DNA of 42,813 bases from Lacrimispora sp. (GTDB lineage Bacteria > Bacillota > Clostridia > Lachnospirales > Lachnospiraceae). Shown in pieces: positions 33,738 to 41,471 of the stretch (positions are counted from its first letter, which is position 1; every line of letters begins with the position of its first letter). Position numbers and translations under genes: made by a program. Location of the stretch: positions 1 to 42,813 of the forward strand of contig JAQSYE010000010.1 in NCBI GenBank assembly GCA_029256305.1, written 5' to 3'. Below the pieces are notes generated by a model. That model did not search any database. It was not told the origin of the DNA and worked only from the letters and a program-made list of their open reading frames with translations.

Positions 33738-35483
33738 CTATCCAATTGACCAGTTTTGGCTCTGATTTTGCAAGTCTGTCATATGACGGTAGATTCCGTC
33801 TCTCTTGTAAAGCGCTTTTGGACTGCCCTCTTCTGCCACTCTGCCCTCTTTTAAAACCACTATTTTATCTGCTTGGGCAACCGTTCTCATCCGGTGGGCG
33901 ATAATGAGAACGGTCTTACTGCGAATCAGATTTGATATGGCGCTCTGTATCAAAGATTCGTTCTCCACATCGAGGGAGGCTGTTGCTTCATCAAGAATGA
34001 TAATAGGCGCATCCTTTAATAAAGCTCTTGCAATGGACAGCCGCTGCCGCTCTCCTCCGGATAGTGCTGACCCATTCTCACCGATCCTGGTCTGAAAGCC
34101 TTCTGGCAGGCGGCTGATAAATTCCATACACTGAGCTGCTCCTGCCGCTTCCATCACCTCTTTGTCCGATGCATCCTTTCTGCCGATCCGGATATTTTCC
34201 ATGACTGTATTATTAAAAAGCATTACATCCTGAAATACCACAGAGATGTGTTTTAACAGATATTCCGGATCTATCTCTTTTACATCCACGCCTCCAATTG
34301 TTACGTTTCCTTTTTCCACATCCCAGAAACGGGCCGCCAGCCTGGCCGCTGTGCTTTTTCCTCCGCCTGAAGGACCGACCAGTGCGGTAACCTGACCCTG
34401 TCTGGCGCAAAAGGATACATCCTCCAAAACAGTTTCACTCTGATGATAGGAAAATCCAACATGATCATACACAATGTCATATCCACTGAGTTTACTGACC
34501 TCTTCCCCTTCCTGCACCGGCTCCTCTTCAATGGCTCTCATTCGTTCCACCTGCAGCAGAGTGGAATAGACAGCCGATAAATTATTTAAGCATCCGGTGA
34601 GAGGACCGTAGATACGGGTGGCCGCAACCATGAACATAAGAAATACCATGAGATCCAACTTTCTTTCCGTCATGAGAAATGCACCGGTAAGAACGGTTGT
34701 GGCCATTCCAAGCCGTAATACCATCTGAGAAGCCGTCACGAAGCCACCATTTAAGACCTCCATCCGGACAGTTCCCTTTTCCACTGCAATGATCTTTGAA
34801 TCTAATTCCTTTAAATAAGCTTCTCTCTGATTATTGGCTTTTATATCCTGAATCGTTTCGATACACTCCTGGATTCCATCGGAGGCTGCCAGTTTCTTCT
34901 GTTTTTCCTTCCGTTCCATCCGGTCAATCACGGGTCTGGTCCCCGCCGAAAGCATAAATGCAGCGGGAATTACCCACAAAAGGGCCAGTGCCATTTTAAA
35001 GTCCAGAAAAAGCATACCCAGTCCGACAAGGGCGGTGGAAAGCAGGGCACCGATCAGTTCCGGTATAAAGTGGGAAAATGCAGTCTCCATCCAGGCACAG
35101 TCTGCCATTATGGTGGTGGTTAAATCTGCCAGATCTCTCTTGCCAAAAAAGGAAAGCGGAATCTTTCTTAATTTTTCTGCCAGCCGAATGCGCAAATTGG
35201 CGCTTTCCTGATAGGAGGCAAGAAAGGTCTTATTATACTGAATATATTGAAGTACGAAAATAAGAATTAGAAAAAGAGCGCTCAATCCAATGAATCCAAA
35301 CAGCCCTATTTTTGTTCCAGCCCCTCCTGTAACAGGCATCAGCAATTTTTGAAGAAAAAGAATCAAAAGAACCATGGGGAAGATAAGTCCCAGGTTTGCC
35401 GCTGCACAGGCAAATACTGCTCTCGTAAGATCTTTTCCTCCCTGCTCACTAAGAGCAAACCGCCTCTGTAAATACTTACTCAT
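33738..35483 (-). CDS. ABC exporter-type half transporter (ATPase + permease), second subunit
   Basis: A 581-residue fused membrane domain (six helices, about residues 20-310) and ATPase domain. ATPase motifs: Walker A GPSGGGKST, Q-loop VFQDVMLFN, signature LSGGERQRLSIARA, Walker B IILDEATASLD and switch His in IAHRM. All catalytic residues are present. Overlaps the stop of the first subunit by eight bases if the ATG at 35483 is used (a GTG at 35492 is also possible). Its TetR-ABC-ABC arrangement resembles both multidrug exporters and the YbtPQ/Irp6-7 metal-siderophore type; the cargo is unknown. Confidence 0.9.
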   Translation of the reverse strand: MSKYLQRRFALSEQGGKDLTRAVFACAAANLGLIFPMVLLILFLQKLLMPVTGGAGTKIGLFGFIGLSALFLILIFVLQYIQYNKTFLASYQESANLRIRLAEKLRKIPLSFFGKRDLADLTTTIMADCAWMETAFSHFIPELIGALLSTALVGLGMLFLDFKMALALLWVIPAAFMLSAGTRPVIDRMERKEKQKKLAASDGIQECIETIQDIKANNQREAYLKELDSKIIAVEKGTVRMEVLNGGFVTASQMVLRLGMATTVLTGAFLMTERKLDLMVFLMFMVAATRIYGPLTGCLNNLSAVYSTLLQVERMRAIEEEPVQEGEEVSKLSGYDIVYDHVGFSYHQSETVLEDVSFCARQGQVTALVGPSGGGKSTAARLAARFWDVEKGNVTIGGVDVKEIDPEYLLKHISVVFQDVMLFNNTVMENIRIGRKDASDKEVMEAAGAAQCMEFISRLPEGFQTRIGENGSALSGGERQRLSIARALLKDAPIIILDEATASLDVENESLIQSAISNLIRSKTVLIIAHRMRTVAQADKIVVLKEGRVAEEGSPKALYKRDGIYRHMTDLQNQSQNWSIG

Positions 35484-37290
35484 GATTTTCACCTACTTTC
35501 CATGAAACTGAGGTCTGATAATTCTTCCACATAGAAGCGTACAACCCCTGTCTTTGAAGCAGTTCCTCATGACTGCCTTCCTCTTCTATCCTTCCATGGT
35601 CCATAACTAAAATCCGATCTGCTCCACGGACAGTGGAAAGGCGGTGGGCAATCATCAGTACTGTTTTTCCTTTTATCAGAGTTTCAAAGGCTTTCTGAAT
35701 GTGGTATTCATTGTCAGGGTCAGCAAATGCCGTTGCTTCATCAAGAAGAACAATGGGGGCGTTCTTTAACACAGCTCTTGCTATGGCGATTCTCTGGCAT
35801 TCTCCGCCTGATAAGTAAACGCCTCTGGTGCCGACCACAGTTTCATACCCGTCCGGGAATTTGTCAATGATATCCTGACAACAGGCTGCCTTTACCGCCC
35901 GCTCCACATCTTTTCTTGATGCTTCCAGTCTTGCCGCCCGGATATTATTTAGAATGGTATCTTTAAAAAGGTGGCTGTCCTGGAAAACAAAACTGATCTT
36001 CTCCATCAGTTTTTCCGTATTCATTTCCCGGATATCAACGCCGCCCACGCAGATACTTCCGCTGTCAACGTCATAAAACCTGGGAATGAGACTGGCTGCT
36101 GTGGTCTTTCCTCCTCCTGATGGCCCCACAATTGCCACAGTGGCGCCCTGGGGAATTTTAAATGACACATTTTGCAAAGCGGGTTGCTTTCCCTTTTCAT
36201 AAGAAAAGGACACATCTTTAAATTCTACAGATGAATCTCCTGGAACGCCGGCATGTTCCGGTTCTTTTAAAGGATGTTCTTCTATAATAAGCATTACTCG
36301 CTTTAAGGCATCCTTTGCTTTTAACGTATTCTCACTGGTCCACATGATTTTATCCATCATGGTAACGCAGACAGGTGTGAACAACACATAAAAAAGAATA
36401 TCCAGAACAACCTTGAGATAAGCAGCACCATAGCCTAAATCCGCAGTCAGAATAAGACCTGCCGGAATGAGGAAAGCAAAAATTCCATTGATGCTGACAG
36501 TATAGGCGCACATGGGAATCCGTAAAGAAACGGTATAGTTAACTGCCCAGTTTTTATAACGGAGAATGGCGCCGTAAAAATTTTTAAAGGAAAAAATACT
36601 CTGCTGAAATGTTTTTACAACCGGAATTCCTCTCACATATTCCACAGCTTCATTATTCATATCCTCCAGTGCGTTCTGGTACTGCGCCATAGTATTTTCC
36701 ATGTTTCCCATCATTACGCGGGTTAACACAAAAAGTCCCACTGCCATGGGCAAAAGGCTGATCAGCCCAAACCTCCAGTCAAAAAACAACAGGAGAAACA
36801 ACACGGCCACAGGTGTCACCATTGCCCCTGCTAAATCGGGAAGCTGATGGGCCAGATAGGTCTCCGTCTGCCCGGCTCCGTCGTCAATGATCCGGCGCAG
36901 TTTACCGCTGCCCATACGTTTCACATATCCTACCGGAAGCCTAGTTAAATGATGAAGTGCAACTGTCTTCATATTCCTGGCTGTGCGGAATGCGCACAAA
37001 TGGGTGCATAAAAGAGCACCGAAATAGATAATCATACTGCTAAGTGCCGCTCCCACAGCATACCAGCCATAAGTAACCATTTCACCTGCTGAAGAGACAT
37101 CTGGCCAGGCGGTTACTGCTGTTTTCACCGCCTTCCACATAAATACGTATGGAAACAGTCCGATTACGGCACTGATTCCTGACAGAAGACATCCCAGCCA
37201 CGTTAAATATTTATAATTTCCTGCAAATGTCAGGAGTGTGACCTTCCCGGTAACCGGAAGTTCTGTCATCAGATTCTTTTTTTCTTCCAC
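35476..37290 (-). CDS. ABC exporter-type half transporter (ATPase + permease), first subunit
   Basis: A 604-residue half transporter: membrane domain (about 30-320) and ATPase with Walker A GPSGGGKTT, signature LSGGECQRIAIARA, Walker B IVLLDEATAFADPDNE and switch His IAHRLST. The AFADPDNE form after Walker B is the one I associate with YbtP/YbtQ-like pairs. I start it at a GTG that has AGGAGG six bases upstream, rather than at an ATG ten codons earlier. It precedes the second subunit, so the pair should form a heterodimer. Direct repeats lie in the gap between tetR and this gene. Confidence 0.9.
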   Translation of the reverse strand: MEEKKNLMTELPVTGKVTLLTFAGNYKYLTWLGCLLSGISAVIGLFPYVFMWKAVKTAVTAWPDVSSAGEMVTYGWYAVGAALSSMIIYFGALLCTHLCAFRTARNMKTVALHHLTRLPVGYVKRMGSGKLRRIIDDGAGQTETYLAHQLPDLAGAMVTPVAVLFLLLFFDWRFGLISLLPMAVGLFVLTRVMMGNMENTMAQYQNALEDMNNEAVEYVRGIPVVKTFQQSIFSFKNFYGAILRYKNWAVNYTVSLRIPMCAYTVSINGIFAFLIPAGLILTADLGYGAAYLKVVLDILFYVLFTPVCVTMMDKIMWTSENTLKAKDALKRVMLIIEEHPLKEPEHAGVPGDSSVEFKDVSFSYEKGKQPALQNVSFKIPQGATVAIVGPSGGGKTTAASLIPRFYDVDSGSICVGGVDIREMNTEKLMEKISFVFQDSHLFKDTILNNIRAARLEASRKDVERAVKAACCQDIIDKFPDGYETVVGTRGVYLSGGECQRIAIARAVLKNAPIVLLDEATAFADPDNEYHIQKAFETLIKGKTVLMIAHRLSTVRGADRILVMDHGRIEEEGSHEELLQRQGLYASMWKNYQTSVSWKVGENHE

Positions 37291-37306
37291 CTTTTTCCTC
37301 CTTTGA

Positions 37307-37351
37307 CTAATTCTGATCATTCACGAGTTAGTTTTGGCTAATTCATGATCA
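37307..37351. repeat. Repeated CTAATTC-TGATCA elements between tetR and the ABC genes
   Basis: CTAATTCTGATCA (37307-37319) and CTAATTCATGATCA (37338-37351) repeat 31 bases apart, with an inverted copy of the half-site, GAGTTAG (37325-37331), between them. They sit just upstream of the ribosome site of the first ABC gene. They could be sites for a second regulator or an internal promoter control; no clear promoter is seen. Confidence 0.45.
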
Positions 37352-37366
37352 AAATAATATGGAGCG

Positions 37367-37984
37367 CTAGAGCCCCATAATTTTTTTCCAGCCCGCATGC
37401 TGGAAGGTTCCAAGTACCAGCCCATAAGACAGGGCCTTTTCTCTGGGAACGTCATGAGCCACAAACTCCCAGAGCTGCTGAAAAAATGACCGTGCTAAAA
37501 TATGAATGATGGTGCTGTCAATCTCCATGACCTCATGCCCCAATTCCTTCATTGCCTCTACAAACTTCCAGGTTGAAGCTTCTTCAATCTCCGTCAGCTG
37601 GCTTAAGTAACTGTCACAGTATTCTTTGCTGCTTTTACAGAAGATCAGTTTAAATAAATCAAACCGGTCATAAACATAATCCACCATCCATGGAATACTC
37701 TCATCTGAGATTACATCAAGGGCTTCCGCCTGTTTTTCGGGAGACAGCCCTGCAAAATCCACATGCATCGTTCTGTAATTTTCCATCAGCCCGTCTGCAG
37801 CGTCTCCGGTTAGTTCCTCAAAAAGAGCCTCCTTGCCTGGAAAATATCCATAAATCGCTCCGGTTGTTACACCGGCCTCTCCTGCAATCCGCCTTAATGA
37901 AGCCCCTTCATATCCGTATTTTAAAAATTCCTGTTTCCCCGCTTCCAGGATAGCGAGGCGTGTATCATATCCCTGAGTACTCAT
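37367..37984 (-). CDS. TetR/AcrR-family transcriptional regulator
   Basis: A 205-residue TetR-type repressor. The DNA-binding N-terminus reads RLAILEAGKQEFLKYGYEGASLRRIAGEAGVTTGAIYGYFPGKEALFEEL, and the remaining all-helical domain would bind a ligand. It is first in the unit with the two ABC half-transporters, and a 26-base palindrome overlies the region just upstream of its start, so autoregulation and control of the transporter are likely. Ligand unknown. Confidence 0.92.
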   Translation of the reverse strand: MSTQGYDTRLAILEAGKQEFLKYGYEGASLRRIAGEAGVTTGAIYGYFPGKEALFEELTGDAADGLMENYRTMHVDFAGLSPEKQAEALDVISDESIPWMVDYVYDRFDLFKLIFCKSSKEYCDSYLSQLTEIEEASTWKFVEAMKELGHEVMEIDSTIIHILARSFFQQLWEFVAHDVPREKALSYGLVLGTFQHAGWKKIMGL

Positions 37985-37996
37985 TTATTCTCCTTT

Positions 37997-38022
37997 ATAA
38001 CGCCGTTATATAACGATGTTAT
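37997..38022. promoter_or_regulatory. Palindromic operator upstream of tetR
   Basis: A 26-base palindrome: perfect core CGTTATATAACG (38004-38015) flanked by ATAAC and GTTAT arms (37997-38001 and 38018-38022). It ends 12 bases before the tetR start. Position and symmetry fit a TetR-family operator. The exact -10 cannot be fixed because several TATA-like hexamers lie within it. Confidence 0.7.
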
Positions 38023-38029
38023 TATCATA

Positions 38030-38059
38030 CAAAAAATGCAGGGCGTCAACACGCCCTGC
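38030..38059 (-). terminator. Terminator of the cysteine-type ABC importer operon
   Basis: Perfect 8-bp G+C stem GCAGGGCG / CGCCCTGC with a six-base loop (38038-38059), followed on the minus strand by ATTTTTT. It isolates the operon from tetR. Confidence 0.9.
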
Positions 38060-38122
38060 CGGTTATTTTTTCTCAATAACACTTATTTTTGTACCATCGA
38101 TAAAAGTTATCATCTGTCAGGT

Positions 38123-39001
38123 TTAAACCTGACCGCCTTCCACTACCAGATTCTCCGGATCTATTTCATCTCCGTATACTGGTTCCAAAGTCTCTTTATA
38201 ATCCTGATGGAAGAACTGCTCGCCTGCCAAAGATTTAATTTCCTCATTCAGCCAGTCTAAAAGTGCCGTATTCCCTTTCTGTACAGCTGGAGCAATGGTG
38301 TCAAGATTTCCAATAGACTCAATTCCTACTGTGAACCCTTTGTTTTGAAGCGCCCATGCAAGAACTTCTGTATTATCAGTGGAGAATGCAGCCCCTCTGC
38401 CGTCAGCAAGGGCATCATACGCCTCCTGGTATTCGTCAAACTTTAACAATTTGACTTCCGGATGATTCTGAGAGAAATAAGTCTCGGCTGTGGTGCCTTT
38501 TACTACAATTAAGGTTTTATCCTTTAACTGGGACACATCGGAGATTAAAGCTTTATCCGGTGATACTACCCCCAGTGCAACTTTCATGTAAGGAAGTGCA
38601 AAATCCACCTGTTCCTTCCGTTCATCAGTCACTGTAAAATTAGCCAGAATCACATCAACCTTGGCAGATTTCAAGTATTCCACACGGCTGGCAGCTTCCA
38701 CATAGACAAATTCCACTTTATCCTCGCTGCCTAACAAATCCTTTGCAATTCTTTTTCCAAAGTACACATCATACCCCTGGATCTTACCGTTGGAATCCAC
38801 GTATCCAAATGGATTTTTATCACTGAATACTCCGATGCGGATGGTTCCGGCTTTCTTAATTTCATCAAGAGACCTGGCTTTTGCAGAAGGAGACGCCTCC
38901 TGTGCCGGAGCGCCTGCCGGTGTTTTAGCCTGGCTGCATCCTGCTAAAAGCCCCGCCGCCATGGTAATTCCAATTAATGCACCTAATAATCCCTTTTTCA
39001 T
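38123..39001 (-). CDS. Amino-acid ABC transporter substrate-binding lipoprotein, CjaA-like (probable cysteine)
   Basis: Extracellular ligand-binding lipoprotein (signal MKKGLLGALIGITMAAGLLAGC, lipobox LAGC) of the polar-amino-acid (SBP_bac_3) family, 292 residues. From memory it follows the Campylobacter jejuni cysteine-binding protein CjaA (Cj0982) closely along its length: IRIGVFSDKNPFGYVD, GYDVYFGKRIAKDLLG, VEAASRVEYLKSAKVDVILANFT, VDFALPYMKVALGV, KGTTAETYFSQNHPE, DTIAPAVQKGN and EQFFHQDYKETL, ending VVEGGQV. I therefore predict cysteine or cystine as ligand. Last gene of the permease-permease-ATPase-SBP operon, which is preceded by a cysteine-codon leader ORF. Confidence 0.88.
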   Translation of the reverse strand: MKKGLLGALIGITMAAGLLAGCSQAKTPAGAPAQEASPSAKARSLDEIKKAGTIRIGVFSDKNPFGYVDSNGKIQGYDVYFGKRIAKDLLGSEDKVEFVYVEAASRVEYLKSAKVDVILANFTVTDERKEQVDFALPYMKVALGVVSPDKALISDVSQLKDKTLIVVKGTTAETYFSQNHPEVKLLKFDEYQEAYDALADGRGAAFSTDNTEVLAWALQNKGFTVGIESIGNLDTIAPAVQKGNTALLDWLNEEIKSLAGEQFFHQDYKETLEPVYGDEIDPENLVVEGGQV

Positions 39002-39019
39002 AAATAATATCCTCCTTTT

Positions 39020-39772
39020 CTATCGAGCTTCATAATGAAACATATTTAAAAATTGCTTTGCTCTCTCTGTTTTGGGTGAGTTAAAAAACTCCTTGGGACT
39101 TCCCTCTTCTACGACTACACCCTGATCCATAAACAGCACCCGGTCCGCAACTGCCCTTGCAAAATCCATCTCATGGGTTACAATCACCATTGTCATTCCC
39201 TCTCTGGCAAGTTCTAAAACCACCTGTAGAACTTCCCGGACCATCTCCGGATCCAGAGCCGCTGTTATCTCATCAAGGAGAAGGATCTCCGGATGCATGA
39301 TCAGCGCCCGTACAATGGCAACTCTCTGCTTCTGCCCCCCGGACAACTGTCTTGGATAGACATCCTTTTTATCCGACAGTCCAACCCGTTTTAAAAGCTC
39401 CTCCGCCTCTTTGGTCACTTCTGATTTTTCTCTCTTTTGAACCTTAAACGGTGCCAGCAGTATATTATCCAGGATGGTTAAATGGGGGAATAGATCATAG
39501 CTTTGAAATACCATCCCTATTTTTTGCCGCAGCTCATAAACCTCTTTATTCGCCCTGTCAATGACACGGTCTTTAAAACAAATGGCGCCGGAATCTACTG
39601 GCTCTAACATGTTTAAACATCGTAAAAAGGTGCTTTTGCCACAGCCGGAAGGACCTATTATCACAACCACTTCCCCCTTTTTCAGAGAGAATGTAATATC
39701 GTTTAAAACCTTCTGCCCATTTTCATAGGATTTATTTAATTGCTCCGTCTTTAAAATTTCTTCCAATCTCAT
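39020..39772 (-). CDS. Amino-acid ABC transporter ATP-binding protein
   Basis: ATPase of the polar-amino-acid uptake family, 250 residues: Walker [11 protein letters not shown]-loop [12 protein letters not shown], signature [15 protein letters not shown], Walker [16 protein letters not shown] and switch His VTHEMDFA. I use the ATG at 39772, two bases after the permease stop; a TTG two codons earlier would overlap it. It energises the two permeases encoded upstream; cysteine-type substrate is inferred from the binding protein and the leader. Confidence 0.93.
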   Translation of the reverse strand: MRLEEILKTEQLNKSYENGQKVLNDITFSLKKGEVVVIIGPSGCGKSTFLRCLNMLEPVDSGAICFKDRVIDRANKEVYELRQKIGMVFQSYDLFPHLTILDNILLAPFKVQKREKSEVTKEAEELLKRVGLSDKKDVYPRQLSGGQKQRVAIVRALIMHPEILLLDEITAALDPEMVREVLQVVLELAREGMTMVIVTHEMDFARAVADRVLFMDQGVVVEEGSPKEFFNSPKTERAKQFLNMFHYEAR

Positions 39773-39774
39773 AA

Positions 39775-40452
39775 TCAATCCCTCAATTTCTTATCTAACA
39801 GGGCCGCTGCCCGGGAAAACGGGTAACAGACTGCAAAATACATGATGAAGATAACTCCGTAAACCCAAAGCGCTGCATCGGGAACTGTATACCGGGAAGC
39901 GTCAATAATCTGCTTTCCCACCTTTACCACTTCAATCACACCGATGAGAACCACTAAAGATGTGGTCTTTATCATTCTCGTAAGAAGATTCATCATGGAA
40001 GGAAGAAGCCGGCGAATGGTCTGAGGAATAATGATATACCGGTAAACTCCCATTTTCCCAAGACCAAGTGCATAACCGCTTTGGTACTGATGAACCGGAA
40101 TGGATTCCAGTGCACTACGGACTAAATCCCCCATCTCAGCAGTTCCCCAGAACGTAAATACCAGCACTGCGGCGGTACCTCCTGAAAAATTCACATTTAA
40201 GTGCTTTGCTGCCCCGAAATAAACCAGAAACAAAAGTACAAGCTGGGGCATGATCCGTACCGACTCCAGATAAAGGCGGCTAATAACGCGTACAGACTTT
40301 TTGGTACTGGTCATTACCATTCCAAACAGCATTCCAAGACAGATGGAAAAGATCATTGATAGAACTGCCAGCTTTAGTGAAACCCATAAGCCTCCTAAAA
40401 GCCTTAAAAAGTTATTTCCCTGAAACAGGATTTGAATTCCCAAATTCTGCAT
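39775..40452 (-). CDS. Amino-acid ABC transporter permease (second)
   Basis: A 225-residue His/Glu/Gln/Arg/opine-type permease with five membrane helices; N-terminal [24 protein letters not shown] and the EAA loop [36 protein letters not shown], which docks on the ATPase. The start has GGAGGG six bases upstream and overlaps the end of the first permease gene by 41 bases, so coupled translation is likely. Confidence 0.92.
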   Translation of the reverse strand: MQNLGIQILFQGNNFLRLLGGLWVSLKLAVLSMIFSICLGMLFGMVMTSTKKSVRVISRLYLESVRIMPQLVLLFLVYFGAAKHLNVNFSGGTAAVLVFTFWGTAEMGDLVRSALESIPVHQYQSGYALGLGKMGVYRYIIIPQTIRRLLPSMMNLLTRMIKTTSLVVLIGVIEVVKVGKQIIDASRYTVPDAALWVYGVIFIMYFAVCYPFSRAAALLDKKLRD

Positions 40453-41092
40453 ACCGAACCCTCCTTTCCAACCAAGTACAAAAAACGGATACCGGCAGCA
40501 GAATCAGTAAATAAGATATTACAAGCATGAAAAGTGCCTCATCTGTCTTATAGTAAATACCAATCAGATCCTTTGCCACAAACATGAGATCTGCAAGAGC
40601 GACTGCACTGAATACGGAAGTTTCCTTAATCAGGAAAATAATGTTGGCACAGAATACAGGAACAGAAGTGGCGACTGCCTGAGGAAGTATAATGAAGCGG
40701 AATATCTGTAACCTCGTCAGTCCCAGGCTTAAGCCGGAATCCGTCTGAATCTTAGGAACCTGTTCAATTCCCGTACGAAATGCCTCTGCCATATAACTTC
40801 CTCCCAGAAATGCCAGCCCTGTAACAGCACAAGTCTCTGAGCTGAGTACGATTCCAATCTTAGGAAGACCGAAATACAGGAAAAACAACTGAATTAACAG
40901 GGGCGTATTCCGAGATATCTCTATGTATCCATTCACAATGGCTGATAAAACCGGTATTTTAAAAATCTTTACCAGACTGCACAACAGACCGATCACAACC
41001 GAAAGTACAATTCCAAAAATCGCAATAGTGAGAGTTAAGCCTGCAGCGCTGGCGTAAAGCGGTGCATACGCACGTATAAATTCAAAGTCCAT
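40412..41092 (-). CDS. Amino-acid ABC transporter permease (first gene of operon)
   Basis: A 226-residue permease of the same type: AAGLTLTIAIFGIVLSVVIG, RNTPLLIQLFFLYFGLP and the EAA loop GIEQVPKIQTDSGLSLGLTRLQIFRFIILPQAV. The ATG at 41092 (AAAGGAG, eight bases upstream) is chosen; a longer in-frame extension would read through the terminator hairpin of the leader and is rejected. The start codon lies 25 bases downstream of that hairpin, so read-through decides expression of the whole operon. Confidence 0.92.
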   Translation of the reverse strand: MDFEFIRAYAPLYASAAGLTLTIAIFGIVLSVVIGLLCSLVKIFKIPVLSAIVNGYIEISRNTPLLIQLFFLYFGLPKIGIVLSSETCAVTGLAFLGGSYMAEAFRTGIEQVPKIQTDSGLSLGLTRLQIFRFIILPQAVATSVPVFCANIIFLIKETSVFSAVALADLMFVAKDLIGIYYKTDEALFMLVISYLLILLPVSVFCTWLERRVRYAEFGNSNPVSGK

Positions 41093-41117
41093 GATGGTAT
41101 CTCCTTTGATATCACGG

Positions 41118-41276
41118 AAAAAGGAGCAGATGACGCGCATCTGCCCCCTTTTCGCCCATGTTTCGTCTGTCACAGGAACTTAGCGGGAAATCAGATATTC
41201 ATACGCGCACTGGAAAAAACTATATCTCTTCCTACGAAGCATCTACAGTGAAAACAACACAGCCTGATATTTTCCG
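41118..41276 (-). promoter_or_regulatory. Predicted cysteine-responsive transcription attenuator (four pairing segments)
   Basis: Minus strand, by eye. Segment 1 (41276-41264, CGGAAAATATCAG) precedes the Cys codons of the leader ORF and can pair with segment 2 (41194-41184, CTGATTTCCCG), which covers the leader stop codon. Segment 2 (41196-41186) can instead pair with segment 3 (41148-41139, GGGGGCAGAT). Segment 3 also forms the terminator with segment 4: GGGGGCAGATG (41148-41138), loop CGCGT, CATCTGCTCC, then TTTTT (41122-41118). A ribosome stalled at the Cys codons covers segment 1 and frees segment 2 to block the terminator; a ribosome reaching the stop covers segment 2 and lets the terminator form. 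Folding energies have not been calculated. Confidence 0.65.
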
Positions 41277-41301
41277 GTACAAATGCAAATAAGTGATTCA
41301 T
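41191..41301 (-). CDS. Cysteine-rich leader peptide (36 codons)
   Basis: A 36-codon ORF between the promoter and the first permease gene. Its ATG has GGGAGG seven bases upstream, as good as any site in the window. It starts MNHLFAFVPENIRL, then LCCFHCRCF: Cys at codons 15, 16, 19 and 21 (TGT, TGT, TGT, TGC; 41259-41239), four cysteines in seven codons. The remainder (VGRDIVFSSARMNI) has none. The stop TGA lies about 40 bases before the terminator hairpin. Size, codon cluster and position fit a regulatory leader peptide rather than a functional protein; a metal-binding microprotein is the alternative. It is too short to appear in ordinary gene calls. Confidence 0.7.
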   Translation of the reverse strand: MNHLFAFVPENIRLCCFHCRCFVGRDIVFSSARMNI

Positions 41302-41338
41302 CTTCGTTCCTCCCTATAAACATACTATTAATATATGT

Positions 41339-41367
41339 ATATTACTATGTAAATCTGCATTTGTCAA
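41339..41367 (-). promoter_or_regulatory. Promoter of the leader peptide / cysteine-type importer operon
   Basis: Consensus TTGACA (41367-41362), 17-base spacer, TAATAT (41344-41339) on the minus strand. The predicted start of transcription is about 30 bases before the leader ATG. The stretch 41093-41471 between the first permease gene and the chemoreceptor gene is otherwise filled by the leader ORF, the attenuator and the chemoreceptor terminator. Confidence 0.8.
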
Positions 41368-41402
41368 TTATTTTTTGGCCTTTTAATAAAAATGGCTGGT
41401 AC

Positions 41403-41451
41403 AAAAAAATGCACCCAGATAATCGGCTGTCGAACCTCTTATCTGGGCACA
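41403..41451 (-). terminator. Terminator of the chemoreceptor gene
   Basis: 13-bp stem (41439-41451 with 41410-41422, core GCCCAGATAA) with a 16-base loop and a following T7 run on the minus strand; it separates the chemoreceptor gene from the importer promoter. Confidence 0.9.
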
Positions 41452-41471
41452 TTCTATTAATTAGAAAGAAA

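Noticed and set aside
40412-41173. Longer first permease starting at 41173
   Set aside because: The extra 27 codons would read through the attenuator hairpin and lack conservation; the ATG at 41092 has AAAGGAG and a typical permease N-terminus.
41191-41301. Leader ORF as a metal-binding microprotein (CCxxCxC)
   Set aside because: Possible, but the clustered Cys codons, the stop codon inside a pairing segment, the terminator just behind and the cysteine-type importer downstream are better explained by attenuation.
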